Origin: Panorpa germanica
Lineage: Eukaryota > Arthropoda > Insecta > Mecoptera > Panorpidae
Direction of reading: 5' to 3'
Assembly (NCBI GenBank): GCA_963678705.1
Contig: OY783203.1
Location: forward strand, 42,718,347-42,782,346
DNA length: 64,000 nt
In this document: piece after piece, positions 1 through 12,212 of the stretch
Position numbering within the stretch: the first letter of the stretch is position 1
Layout: each line of letters starts with the position of its first letter
Made by a program: the position numbers and the translations under genes
Notes under the pieces: generated by a model
The model's input: only the letters and a program-made list of their open reading frames with translations
Told to the model about the DNA's origin: nothing
Database searches by the model: none

Positions 1-107
1 TTGACCGTTTAGAAACCGAGATAATTAATAACAAAGTCATTTTCAGGCTCACTTTTATTAGCATGTAATACTTCCTGTCCGTTCAACTATTTTCATTTAT
101 ACATTTA

Positions 108-240
108 ACTATTATGTACGTACATAATCAATTTAATTTGATAACAACCACACCCATAAAATATAACTCTGGTCTGGAGATCAAACCAGAAGGCACAGAG
201 ATCCGGCATAAAGTATCAATGCTCTCGTCCACTGTATCGT
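108..240 (-). repeat. tRNA-derived SINE, partial copy
   Basis: This is the 5' two-thirds of a SINE family found about ten times in the window, here on the minus strand. Read on the minus strand it begins near 240 with an A-box-like stretch (acagtggacgagagcattg). A degenerate B box follows (tttgatctccagacc) and then the body containing ttatcaaattaaattgatta. The family is defined by comparison with the most complete copy, at 53904-54130. No ORF is expected. It is a RNA polymerase III-type retroposon that depends on a LINE for mobility. Confidence 0.75.
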
Positions 241-849
241 ATTCATATTTTAAAATATATTATTTATAAAAACTTTAAAACAATAAGTCTTTTTTTTCTT
301 TATATCTTGCAAAAACATTCATGTTTGCCGCATCTCAAATACGGTCCTGGTGACATTTTTAACATTGTACAAAATATTATGCAAGTGGAATGACATCTTT
401 GTTGTAAAAGCAGTTTTATTTCACTTTATGCATTGACGTTAGTTCTTATTCATATTTTATATTCCTACTTTCTTGCCCAAAACACTTGAATCCATAATAC
501 GCGGAGAGAAAGTGAAATCATAATATTTGTTTGACATCAATTGATGTTGCATAAGCATTTGTAGCTCTGCGCTGAAACACCGGACACCGGACTAGCACGT
601 AGTAATTTCAAGCCTTCAAGGCGATGTACAACTGTAATCTGTCAATTATCTTTATTCGTCCATGTCTCATTCCTTATTTGATGCTAGCTGATCAGTTTGA
701 TTAATTTTTAATTCTATCAAATTGTACTATACGAGTATATTGATAAATTTGTGTACCATAACCAGAGATTATTATTATAACAGATATTTTGTTTTTCAAT
801 AAAAACAACTGATTCTGTTTTCGTGTATCATAATGGAAAACCGAAAACT
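241..849. other. AT-rich intergenic stretch, no gene seen
   Basis: I see no ORF, splice-bounded exon or recognisable repeat here. The sequence leads directly into the tandem array that starts near 850. Confidence 0.6.
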
Positions 850-3800
850 TACGTAAGACCGTAATAGAGATATTTAAAAATGGATTTCATTTTTGTAATC
901 AGCATAAAAAACTACGTTCGAATACTTCTTTTATTTGTCAAAACAAAAAATTTACTTTTTTTCAAATTTTTAAAGGTTATACTCTTGGTAATTTCATAAA
1001 AAATCGCAGTTTGAATTTCATAAAACGGGGTGCACTAAGTACGGCTGCAAATTTCTTATTAGTTGTTCTCTTTTTAGTTTCTAAATATAGTAAGTATTAG
1101 GGATATTTAAAATTGATTCTCATTTTTAAAATCAGCATAAAAAACTACGTTCGAATACATCTATTATTTGTCAAAAGAAAAAATTGATTTTTTATCAAAT
1201 TTTTAAAGGTTATACTCTTGTTAATTTCATAAAAATTCAACTTTTGATTTTGTTAATTTTAGAATGGTTATTAACGTACTTTTTTACGCTGATTTCAAAT
1301 CTGCAAATTGTTTTTTACTAGGTGTCCCGGTTTTCGAGATATTGACATGCTTAGGCATAAATAATAGAGATATTAAAAATGGATTTCATTTTTGTAATCA
1401 GCATAAAAAACTACGTTCGAGTACATCTTTTATTTATCAAATCAAAAACGGCCTTTTTTTTAAATTTTTAAAGGTTATACTCTTGTTAATTTCATAAAAA
1501 TCGCAGTTTGGATTTCATAAAACGGGGTGCACTAAGTACGGCTGCAAATTTCTTATTAGTTGTTCTCTTTTTACTTTCTAAATATAGTAAGTATTAGGAA
1601 TATTTAAAATTGATTTTCATTTTTGAAATCAGCATAAAAAACTACGTTCGAATACATCTTTTATTTGTCAAAACAAAAAATTGATTTTTTATCAAATTTT
1701 TAAAGGTTATAAAACTCTTGTTAATTTCATAAAAATTCAACTATTGATTTTGTTAATTTTAGAATGGTTATTAACGTACTTTTTTACGCTGATTTCAAAT
1801 CTGCCATTTGTTTTTTTCTAGGTGTCCTGTTTTTCGAGATATTGACATGATTAGGCATAAATAATAGAGATATTTAAAAATGGATTTCATTTTTGTAATC
1901 AGCATAAAAAACTACGTTCGAATACATCTTTTATTTGTCAAAACAAAAAATTGACTTTTTATCAAATTTTTAAAGGTTATACTCTTGTTAATTTCATAAA
2001 AACAGCAGTTTGAATTTCATAAAACGGGGTGCACTAAGTACGGCTGCAAAATTCCTATTAGTTGTTCTCTTTTTACTTTCTAAATATAGTAAGTATTAAG
2101 GATATTTAAAATTGATTTTCATTTTTAAAATCAGCATAAAAAAGTACGTTAGAATACATCTTTTATTTGTCAAAACAAAAAATTGACTTTTTATCAAATT
2201 TTTAAAGGTTCTCTTGGTAATTTCCTCAAAATTCAACTTTTGATTTTGTTAATTTTAGAATGGTTATTAACGTACTTTTTTACGCTGATTTCAAATCTGC
2301 AAATTGTTTAATTCTAGGTGTCCCGGTTTTCGAGATATCGACATGATTAGGCATTAATAATAGAGATATTTAAAAATGGATTTCATTTTTGTAATCAGCA
2401 TAAAAAACTACGTTCGAATACTTCTTATATTTGTCAAAACAAAAAATTTACTTTTTTTCAAATTTTTAAAGGTTATACTCTTGTTAATTTCATAAAAACA
2501 GCAGTTTGAATTTCATAAAACGGGGTGCACTAAGTACGGCTGCAAATTTCTTATTAGTTGTTATCTTTTTAGTTTCTAAATATAGTAAGTATTAGGGATA
2601 TTTAAAATTGATTCTCATTTTTAAAATCAGCATAAAAAAGTACGTTCGAATACTTCTTTTATTTGTCAAAACAAAAAATTTACTTTTTTTCAAATTTTTA
2701 AAGGTTATACTCTTGTTATTTCATAAAAACAGCAGTTTGAATTTCATAAAACGGGGTGCACTAAGTACGGCTGCAAATTTCTTATTAGTTGTTCTCCTTT
2801 TAGTTTCTAAATATAGTAAGTATTAGGGATATTTAAAATTGATTCTCATTTTTAAAATCAGCATAAAAAAGTACGTTAGAATACATCTTTTATTTGTCAA
2901 AACAAAAAATTAATTTTTTATCAAATTTTTAAAGGTTATACTCTTGGTAATTTCATAAAAATCGCAGTTTGAATTTCATAAAACGGGGTGCACTAAGTAC
3001 GGCTGCAAATTTCTTATTAGTTGTTATCTTTTTAGTTTCTAAATATAGTAAGTATTAGTAATATTTAAAATTGATTTTCATTTTTAAAATCAGCATAAAA
3101 AGGTACGTTAGAATACATCTTTTATTTGTCAAAACAAAAAATTGACTTTTTATCAAATTTTTAAAGGTTATATACTCTTGGTAATTTCCTCAAAATTCAA
3201 CTTTTGATTTTGTTAATTTTAGAATGGTTATTAACGTACTTTTTTACGCTGATTTCAAATCTGCAAACTGTTTAATTCTAGGTGTCCCGGTTTTCGAGAT
3301 ATCGACATGATTAGGCATTAATAATAGAGATATTTAAAAATGGATTTCATTTTTGTAATCAGCATAAAAAACTACGTTCGAATACTTCTTTTATTTGTCA
3401 AAACAAAAAATTTACTTTTTTTCAAATTTTTAAAGGTTATACTCTTGTTATTTCATAAAAACAGCAGTTTGAATTTCATAAAACGGGGTGCACTAAGTAC
3501 GGCTGCAAATTTCTTATTAGTTGTTATCTTTTTAGTTTCTAAATATAGTAAGTATTAGTAATATTTAAAATTGATTTTCATTTTTAAAATCAGCATAAAA
3601 AAGTACGTTAGAATACATCTTTTATTTGTCAAAACAAAAAATTGACTTTTGTCAAATTTTTAAAGGTTATACTCTTGTTAATTTCATAAAAATCGCAGTT
3701 TGAATTTCATAAAACGGGGTGCACTAAGTACGGCTGCAAATTTCTTATTAGTTGTTCTCTTTTTAGTTTCTAAATATAGTAAGTATTAGGGATATTTAAA

Positions 3801-6488
3801 ATTGATTCTCATTTTTAAAATCAGCATAAAAAAGTACGTTAGAATACATCTTTTATTTGTCAAAACAAAAAATTAATTTTTTATCAAATTTTTAAAGGTT
3901 ATACTCTTGGTAATTTCATAAAAATCGCAGTTTGAATTTCATAAAACCGGGTGCACTAAGTACGGCTGCAAATTTCTTATTAGTTGTTATCTTTTTAGTT
4001 TCTAAATATAGTAAGTATTAGTAATATTTAAAATTGATTTTCATTTTTAAAATCAGCATAAAAAAGTACGTTAGAATACATCTTTTATTTGTCAAAACAA
4101 AAAATTGACTTTTTATCAAATTTTTAAAGGTTATACTCTTGGTAATTTCCTCAAAATTCAACTTTTGATTTTGTTAATTTTAGAATGGTTATTAACGTAC
4201 TTCTTTACGCTGATTTCAAATCTGCCATTTGTTTTTTTCTAGGTGTCCCGGTTTTCGAGATATCGACATGATTAGGCATAAATAATAGAGATATTTAAAA
4301 ATGGATTTCATTTTTGTAATCAGCATAAAAAACTACGTTCGAATACATCTTTTATTTGTCAAAACAAAAAATTGACTTTTTATCAAATTTTTAAAGGTTC
4401 TACTCTTGTTAATTTATAAAAACAGCAGTTTGAATTTCATAAAACGGGGTGCACTAAGTACGGCTGCAAAATTCCTATTAGTTGTTCTCTTTTTACTTTC
4501 TAAATATAGTAAGTATTAAGGATATTTAAAATTGATTCTCATTTTTAAAATCAGCATAAAAAAGTACTTTCGAATACATCTTTTATTTGTCAAAACAAAA
4601 AATTGACTTTTTTTCAAATTTTTAAAGGTTATACTCTTGTTAATTTCATAAAAATCGCAGTTTGAATTTCATAAAACGGGGTGCACTAAGTACGGCTGCA
4701 AATTTCTTATTAGTTGTTATCTTTTTAGTTTCTAAATATAGTAAGTATTAGTAATATTTAAAATTGATTTTCATTTTTAAAATCAGCATAAAAAAGTACG
4801 TTAGAATACATCTTTTATTTGTCAAAACAAAAAATTGACTTTTTATCAAATTTTTAAAGGTTTTTTTTTTTCCTCAAAATTCAACTTTTGATTTTGTTAA
4901 TTTTAGAATGGTTATTAACGTACTTTTTTACGCTGATTTCAAATGTGCCATTTGTTTTTTCTAGGTGTCCCGTTTTTCGAGATATCGACATGATTAGGCA
5001 TAAATAATAGAGATATTTAAAAATGGATTTCATTTTTGTAATCAGCATAAAAAACTACGTTCGAATACATCTTTTATTTGTCAAAACAAAAAATTGACTT
5101 TTTTTCAAATTTTTAAAGGTTATACTCTTGTTAATTTCCTAAAACTTCAACTTTTGATTTTGTTAATTTTAGAATGGTTATTAACGTACTTTTTTACGCT
5201 GATTTCAAATCTGCAAATTGTTTTTTTCTAGGTGTCCCGGTTTTCGAGATATTGACATGCTTAGGCATAAATAATAGAGATATTTAAAAATGGATTTCAT
5301 TTTTGTAATCAGCATAAAAAACTACGTTCGAGTACATCTTTTATTTGTCAAATCAAAAAATGGCCTTTTTCTTTAATTTTTAAAGGTTATACTCTTGTTA
5401 ATTTCATAAAAATCGCAGTTTGAATTTCATAAAACGGGGTGCACTAAGTACGGCTGCAAATTTCTAATTAGTTGTTCTCTTTTTAGTTTCTAAATATAGT
5501 AAGTATTAGGAATATTTAAAATTGATTTTTATTTTTGAAATCAGCATAAAAAACTACGTTCGAATACATCTTTTATTTGTCAAAAGAAAAAATTGATTTT
5601 TTATCAAATTTTTAAAGGTTATACTCTTGTTAATTTCCTAAAAATTCAACTTTTGATTTTGTTATTTTAGAATGGTTATTAACGTACTTTTTTACGCTGA
5701 TTTCAAATCTGCAAATTGTTTTTTTCTAGGTGTCCCTGTTTTCGAGATATTGACATGTTTAGGTATAAATGATAGAGATATTTAAAAATGGATTTCATTT
5801 TTGTAATCAGCATAAAAAACTACGTTCGAGTACATCTTTTATTTGTCAAAACAAAAAATTGACTTTTTATCAAATTTTTAAAGGTTATACTCTTGGTAAT
5901 TTCCTCAAAATTCAACTTTTGATTTTGTTAATTTTAGAATGGTTATTAACGTACTTTTTTACGCTGATTTCAAATCTGCCATTTGTTTTTTTCTAGGTGT
6001 CCCGTTTTTCGAGATATCGACATGATTAGGCATAAATAATAGAGATATTTAAAAATGGATTTCATTTTTGTAATCAGCATAAAAAACTTCGTTTGAATAC
6101 ATCTTTTATTTGTCAAAACAAAAAATTGACTTTTTATCAAATTGTTAAAGGTTATACTCTTGGTAATTTCCTCAAAATTCAACTTTTGATTTTGTTAATT
6201 TTAGAATGGTTATTAACGTACTTTTTTACGCTGATTTTAAATCTGCAAATTGTTTTTTTCTAGGTGTCCCGGTTTTCGAGATATCGACATGATTAGGCAT
6301 AAATAATAGAGATATTTAAAAATGGATTTCATTTTTGTAATCAGCATAGAAAACTACGTTCGAATACATCTTTTATTTGTCAAAACAAAAAATTGACTTT
6401 TTTTCAAATTTTTAAAGGTTATAATCTTGTTAATTTCCTAAACATTCAACTTTTGATTTTGTTAATTTTAGAATGGTTATTAACGTAC
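850..6488. repeat. Satellite-like tandem array of two related monomers
   Basis: About 5.6 kb of head-to-tail repeats, roughly 22-23 monomers. All monomers share a core of about 125 bp (atcagcataaaaaactacg, then cttttatttgtcaaaac and aaatttttaaaggttatac). The core is followed by one of two unrelated second halves. Tail 1 carries cggggtgcactaagtacggc and gives monomers of about 233 bp. Tail 2 carries ggtgtcccggttttcgagat and gives monomers of about 268 bp. Near the start the two alternate strictly, at 870, 1103, 1369, 1600 and 1870, making a dimer of about 500 bp. Later there are runs of tail-1 monomers, for example 2600-3060. The small ORFs of 70-77 codons inside recur because the monomers recur and are not genes. 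The array stops within a tail-2 half at about 6488, where the downstream duplicated segment begins. The family is unidentified. Confidence 0.9.
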
Positions 6489-6540
6489 TTTTTTTACGCG
6501 ATTATTATATCATCTAACTCATTAGCTCCTGCTAATGAGT

Positions 6541-7044
6541 TCCATGATTCACTTGACACTTCTTGTTTATTAACCATTTTATTATTTATATGTACAGCAA
6601 TTTCCTTGTCTTGATCCCAAGGAGCTATTTCATTTACTTCTTGATTTGAAGTTTCTATTGGCAAATTAGTTGCAGACAGCATCTTGCTTGTAGAGAAATA
6701 ATTCTTGCAAAATTTTAACCGTTTATTTTTCCTTGTTTTGGAGAAAATTGACATTTTCGAAGTTACTACAAACACTGTTCATATGCAAGGAATCCATGAT
6801 TCACTTGACACTTCTTGTTTATTAACCATTTTATTATTTATATGTACAGCAATTTCCTTGTCTTGATCCCAAGGAGCTATTTCATTTACTTCTTGATTTG
6901 AAGTTTCTATTGGCAAATTAGTTGCAGACAGCATCTTGCTTGTAGAGAAATAATTCTTGCAAAATTTTAACCGTTTATTTTTCCTTGTTTTGGAGAAAAT
7001 TGACATTTTCGAAGTTACTACAAACACTGTTCATATGCAAGGAA
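6541..7044 (-). repeat. Pair of 252-bp direct repeats with minus-strand ORFs
   Basis: Two adjacent copies (6541-6792 and 6793-7044) look identical. Each reads on the minus strand as an open stretch of about 80 codons starting MFVVTSKMSIFSK. The first copy continues to 6494 and takes its stop codon from the satellite edge; the second ends just past the repeat. A third, diverged fragment of the same sequence lies at about 7145-7205 and is closed by a stop, so this is probably decayed mobile-element coding sequence. I do not recognise the protein: it has a Lys/Arg-rich start and an acidic, Asn-rich end, and shows no domain. Confidence 0.7.
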
Positions 7045-7451
7045 TGAATTTGAGTTGGGGGAATTCTGATGTCTGTAGTTTTTTGATTAATATATTAAGC
7101 GTCAATAAAATTGTATTTATTTAATTAGTTGTAATATTAATAAGCCCCCTGCAAAATTTAAACAGTTTATTTTTCCTTGTTTTAGAGAAAATTGACATTT
7201 GCCATGTGTGTTATAAACACTTTTTGACCGATTCAAATATATGGTATTTTTACCATATTATTATTATTTATGTTTTTTTATTTTTTTTCGTACACATTGT
7301 AATGTATTTATTTAAATAGAAGACATAATACACTTGCAAATATTAAATCCAACAAGTATATAGACTTTTGCGAGAATGTCAGTTGGACACCACTAGTACT
7401 GCTCATTTTCGATATTTTCGCTGAAACTTTTCGCCAACTTCAGCGACGTCT

Positions 7452-7559
7452 TTTATACTGCATGTGACTTCACAACGCTTTTGACCCCTCTCATATTTGT
7501 CGCAATGTCTTGAAGACCCCCACTCACTTTGCATGTGACGTAATTTATGGATGGCCTCG
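7452..7559 (-). repeat. Recurrent gtgacgtaatt module
   Basis: On the minus strand the module starts ggccatccataaattacgtc and continues through a G-rich stretch to a second cacaacg/gtgacttcac-type segment. The same order occurs in forward sense at 8443-8490. An inverted pair lies inside a Cramped intron (46390-46575) and a single copy at 50780-50845. It looks like the conserved end of a mobile element. It is duplicated at 15821-15928. Confidence 0.6.
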
Positions 7560-8442
7560 TACATTAATAAGATAAAAAAATAAATCCAATAGGGTCAGAT
7601 TTTCCTAATGGTATATGTAGGCTTGTATACTTAGTATCGAAACGTAAATAATAAAGTCTGTAAAACAGGAAGCACATTTACCATGGACCTTTATCCTCAT
7701 TAAATAAACATTCGTTTTTCCATTATTACAGAGTCATATATGGTTTGCGAATAAAAGATGCGACTGCCAAATCATTTTAATTATATGAATAACCGCATGC
7801 AATATTTATATACATATAAATATTATGCGTGTGTGTGTGTTTTTGTCAGAAATAAGAACTGTATTTATAAGATCTTTTTCCGCATCAATGAAAATGTTGT
7901 AGTTATTTAACTTATCCTGTGTAATTAAAGATAATGTTTACATAATAAATGATAAAGAGTGGTGTAAGAAGCTAGTCACTGCATCTAGTGGACATCCTCA
8001 ACATGTATCATCCCCTAATTGGGTTACCACCAACGTGCCAACTTCATTGAATACGTTGTTTTGCACTAACAAAATTCATCATGAGAGCAAACTTTTACTT
8101 TAATTTGTATCGATACACCACTGTTCTTTCATTCTCTTTCAGTGTATTCGTTTCGTCTCTTCCATGTATACGCTTGGTTAAAATTCGCTTAAATTCGACA
8201 GCAGTGTGAGAACTACGTAACGCCCATATTAGGACGGCTTTATCGCTTGCAGTTTGCGATGCTTCATTACATTTACAGGGTTCTGAAAGGAAAGCGTAGT
8301 AGCGCGTATACGTCCGGTGTATATTCGCTTAAATACGATTCCTTAGATTCATTAGTGCCTAATGCGAGTGGAACGTTACATGCGGAAAAAATATCTCTTA
8401 ATTTATATCTTCTTCGAAACGGTCAATCAATTTTAATTTTAA

Positions 8443-8490
8443 ATTACGTCACACGCAAGGGGAAGAGTCAGAAGCGTTGTGACGTCTCAT
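8443..8490 (+). repeat. Recurrent gtgacgtaatt module, forward copy
   Basis: Starts attacgtcacacgcaagggg and then reaches a gtgacgtctcatg segment, matching the module at 7452-7559 in the opposite sense. It accounts for the C-terminal part of an 85-codon ORF at 8247-8504, which I do not regard as a gene. It is duplicated at 16812-16859. Confidence 0.55.
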
Positions 8491-8995
8491 GTAATATAAT
8501 ATAGAAACTAAGTTAAAAAGAAAATTGTTATGAAATTGTATTGTAAAGAAATTGTATTAATTTTAATGTATAAAGAGTTAATAAAAAAGGAGAGAGAATT
8601 TCCATGAGAACAAAAAAAAAGGAAATAATGTCATTTATTCTAAAAGCTGTACGTTACATACAAACGCAATAACACAATTTAATTTGTTTATTTACATATA
8701 TTTTATAAATAAATAACAAATTTAAAGAAAATTAAGTGAAATAAATAAAGGAAGTGGTTAATAAGCAACAAAGCAAAACAGATTACCTTGAAGCTTCAAT
8801 AACAAAATAAAATTGATCGTTTCATTCGCATTGTACATCACACATGATTGTGACATCGAAACAAAATTACATGTATTAAAAGTACAGTTCGTAAAAAAGT
8901 TTAATCACCATTTAGTAACAAACGTACTAATGTTTCTCATTGAAACATGCTAGAGAAGTAACAAAACTCGTTAACAAAACTAAGGGACCTCATCG

Positions 8996-9016
8996 GTAGC
9001 GCAGTGGTTCTCACAC
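8996..9016 (+). repeat. Isolated tRNA A-box-like fragment
   Basis: The stretch ggtagcgcagtggttctcac fits the RNA polymerase III A-box consensus (TRGCNNAGYNGG). No B box or acceptor stem follows, so it is not a tRNA gene. It may be the head of a second, unrelated SINE. It is duplicated at 17365-17385. Confidence 0.3.
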
Positions 9017-9333
9017 AATTATAAAATCGACATGAACATACACTGACGAAGTACATGCAACGCCAAAAAAAAATGAACTGCAGAACTTACAGAACAAATG
9101 TCTGTAAGTCTGTAGTCTAAATATCTTAGAGTACAGCACAATAAACTACATGAAGAAACTGACTTACTGTGTATCAAAACTATAAAAATTCACGACAATT
9201 CTCATACACAAAATTTGGGACAATACACAAACGACAGCCTACTCTTCAAGATCAAATGCCGTCTACCAAAAGACACAATCCTCTAGGCGCATGCTACACA
9301 TAGCCATATACATATTTTTTTAAACACCTATAT

Positions 9334-9521
9334 GGTCTTTCAATAAGAGCGATCATTTTATGGATATTTCAACACGAGCGGTCATTTTAAATCAATATAA
9401 AAATATTGTTATATTATTTATAATATATAAATTTATAATATAATAATTTAAAGCAATATTTCTGTGAAAAGTGACGCTCTTGTTGAAACATCCATAAAAT
9501 GACCGTTCTTGTTGAAAGATC
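9334..9521. mobile_element. MITE, 188 bp, long terminal inverted repeats
   Basis: The left end ggtctttcaataagagcgat and the right end (reverse complement gatctttcaacaagaacggt) are inverted repeats. Pairing continues about 50 bp inward on each side around an AT-rich centre, so the whole element can fold into a near-complete hairpin. Flanks on both sides read (at)n, consistent with a short TA-rich target duplication. There is no coding capacity, and the superfamily is not determined. Confidence 0.75.
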
Positions 9522-10499
9522 ATATATATAAAATTCCACCATAGCCAAGATAACCACGTTTCCTACGCAAATACACAAGATAATATATATAAACTTGTCG
9601 ACCCGTGTGTGGACGGGCTAAGCCATAGATAACACTGAGGATTAATTTCGCGCGGTAAAAAACGCGAATCCTATAACACATGAAATCATATGAACATGCA
9701 CACACCATCGATTTTAATATTGCGCGGAAAAATATCTGCAGATTTCTAAAGAAATCACCCAGGCAAAGAGAGGTTTTTCTTCTTATCTTTTTTTGTCCAA
9801 CATATAGTTAGTTGAATATGGACACACGCACTACGGAATTAATTCTGCAAATACGTACGTTGTTGTCAGCGTATCTGTTTGGAAGCAGTATGCTACACGT
9901 CGCTGCATCTCTTTGAACATCTATTAACATGATAAGATATATAAATACAACAGTCTAAAATCAGTTAAGTTTTAGTATACAGAATTAAAACCATGACGAA
10001 AGAAACCATTAGGAAATTGTAACGCAAGTTATCAATACTTCATTGCATAACGCTTCAGCGCCATCCATTTTCAAGGGTAGTAGCTCAACTCAAAGGTGTT
10101 CAAATCATTATACAAACCTAAAAAATCGAAATATTTATTTGCAATGATGCATCCTACTGTTTCAGAATGCTATAAAAGAATGTATCATAAGTAAAAGCAA
10201 AATGCAATTTTATAACAATAAACGTATGAATTGTACATGAACTTTTTATAGCAATTATACATAATAGGGTATTGTATTCGTATTATGTTTAATATACAAA
10301 ACAACATTGCTTTGCCTAGTATAACGTGACTGGTATGTGCTACGGGTATGGGTGGTATGTCGACATACGTGAGCAAATTCTAAAATATACTTAGAAATAC
10401 TTTACAATGATCTCCTCATATTCGATACATTTGTAACTCACGTAAAAATACCCGATCATTTAAAAATAATGATTCAAATTACAGTGGCACCTTGAGTTA

Positions 10500-10960
10500 C
10501 GAACTTAAGGGGAGGGGGTAAGGTTTCAAATTTTTTTTTCATTTTTTTTTATTTATTTGTATTATTGTAGAACATATTAAGTTTATTGTGTAAAAATTTG
10601 AAGTCGATTGGAGTAAAACTGTCGGAGATATAGAGTTTTAAGTCTTCACCTCTCTGGTCTGCTTTCGTGTTACTTTGAAACTTTTAAATGCGGTGTCTCA
10701 CACATTGATTTTTCAGAGTCGGTGCCCTCTCTAGCTCAAAATCTACTGGACCGATTCTTTTGAAACTTTGCACACTCTTTCTTTACATAAATGACGAGGT
10801 AACGCTGTCGAGTTGTTTTTAATTTTTTAATTTTGACCTATTTTAAAATAACAAAGTTTATGATTTTTTTCATGAAAAATCGGTATTTTGACTTTTAAGT
10901 GCTGTAAAAAATTGAAAAATCAATAAAAAAAGGAAAACTCGACAGCGTTACCTGCAAAAA
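10500..10960 (+). repeat. Unclassified interspersed repeat with 17-bp perfect hairpin
   Basis: Shared with 62740-63130 (+) and 55560-55745 (-). Diagnostic text includes aaaactgtcggagatataga and agtcttcacctct. Near its 3' end are perfect 17-bp inverted arms at 10798-10814 (ggtaacgctgtcgagtt) and 10936-10952, about 120 bp apart. No ORF. The family is unknown. Confidence 0.7.
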
Positions 10961-11021
10961 CTTATAAACTAATGAAATCATTTTCGGTTTTTCGATTTCA
11001 GAAAATCAAGTGATGAGTTAT

Positions 11022-12148
11022 CAGTGGCACCGGAATGTTACGTGGAAATTCGCAGTCAATGACTCATTTCTTGATATTTATTTATGAAAATTGCACAAAG
11101 TATTCTTTAAATGTCATTTTATCATATACTAATTATATAAATAATTATATATTAACTGTGTCGTCAAAAATCATTATCGAAAATATGCTTTTTTTTATCG
11201 TTTTGGCCCTGGGCTACAGGGGCCACAAACGTGTGTAAGCAAAAATTCTTTCTTCACTATTTGAAATCATTAATACTGTTTCTAAAGCTCTACAGCATGA
11301 AATTAATGACTTACAGAAAGTTAGCAGTTTGCTAAGTAATCTTTTGAATAGACTGAGCAAAATAAGAGCTAGCAAAAGAGTAACAACTGTTTTCCAAAAT
11401 AAAAGAAAGAAAATTTTTTTGATGAGCTATCAGAAGATGAGAGAATTTCAGACCCAGAATCAATGTACTATTGCTTAAGATTTCTGAGCCTCTGTGACCT
11501 AAGTAATATGTTCTAATTGCAACCTAAGAAACTCATCTTTTTCAAACGAAATAATAAAAAAGTGAGTCGGAAAACTGTCTGCTAAATATAGTAAAGACAA
11601 GTCATTTGATCTTTATGAACAATTAATTGCTTTGAAAACATGCTTAAAATCTGAAATTCAGAAAATTCATTCCATTAGGGAACTCATGAAATTATTGCTG
11701 ATAAAATTCAATAGCCTTGCATCCAGTTTTCCAGAGGTAAGCATGCTTTCTATTCCTGACCCTTCCGGTTACAACTGCAACAGCGGTTTTCGAAATTAAA
11801 ACTGTTAAAAAATTATCTAAGGGCCTCTATGGGACAGGAAAGTCTATCAGAGTTGTCACTATTGTCTATAGAGGCAGAAAATTTAGAAAAACTGAAATCG
11901 TCTTGAGCTATGAATGATTTAATAAATAAGTTCGCCGAACAAAAGGCAAGAAAAGTGTATATTTGATTTAAATTGTTTGGTTAGCTTAGTTTCTAGAAGT
12001 ATTAATTGTAAGTAATAACGTATAATATATATATAATTAGTTTAATTCAATGCGAGCATTCTTGATCCTTTTGAGAAAAGTCTGTATCCATCATTAGGGC
12101 CCACCAACAAATTTTGATAGGGTCCGTCTAAGGCACGTTAAGCCACTG
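11022..12148 (+). mobile_element. Dead hAT transposon (ZMYM-like transposase remnant)
   Basis: It starts cagtggcaccggaatgttac and ends gcacgttaagccactg. The ends are an imperfect inverted repeat of the CAGTGGC type seen in hAT elements related to ZMYM1-like proteins. Between about 11240 and 11965, frameshifted and stop-interrupted coding remains resemble the C-terminus of these transposases. These include a coiled segment (SKALQHEINDLQKVSSLLSN), then broken traces of the dimerisation-domain block (IP-TTATAERSF-like, GQESLSELSLLSIE, and NDLINKFAEQKARKVYI). No 8-bp target duplication is obvious. The catalytic part is missing, so the element cannot encode an active enzyme. Confidence 0.75.
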
Positions 12149-12149
12149 G

Positions 12150-12212
12150 GTTCTAGTAACCAACTTTATCAATATATAGTAATTTATAGAAATTAAGACA
12201 TGGTTCGCAAGC
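12150..12212 (-). repeat. End fragment of an interspersed DNA-element family
   Basis: On the minus strand it reads gggcttgcgaaccatgtctt, then aatttctataaattactata and ttgataaag. The same end occurs at 29000-29060, 31860-31920 (-) and about 62395-62430 (+). It abuts the right end of the hAT element. It is duplicated at 20519-20581. Confidence 0.55.

Noticed and set aside
850-6488. CRISPR-like array
   Set aside because: The repeats are long and contiguous, with no unique spacers, in a eukaryotic genome.
1264-6614. Many plus-strand ORFs of 70-77 codons across the tandem array
   Set aside because: They recur with each monomer, are hydrophobic and AT-driven, and change frame between monomers. 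They are repeats, not genes.
8247-8504. 85-codon ORF, duplicated at 16616-16873
   Set aside because: Its C-terminal part is the dispersed gtgacgtaatt module. It has no domain, and it is present twice only because of the large duplication.
11035-11238. 67-codon ORF ending near a GGCCC-rich motif
   Set aside because: It lies in the 5' subterminal part of the dead hAT element and resembles no protein.
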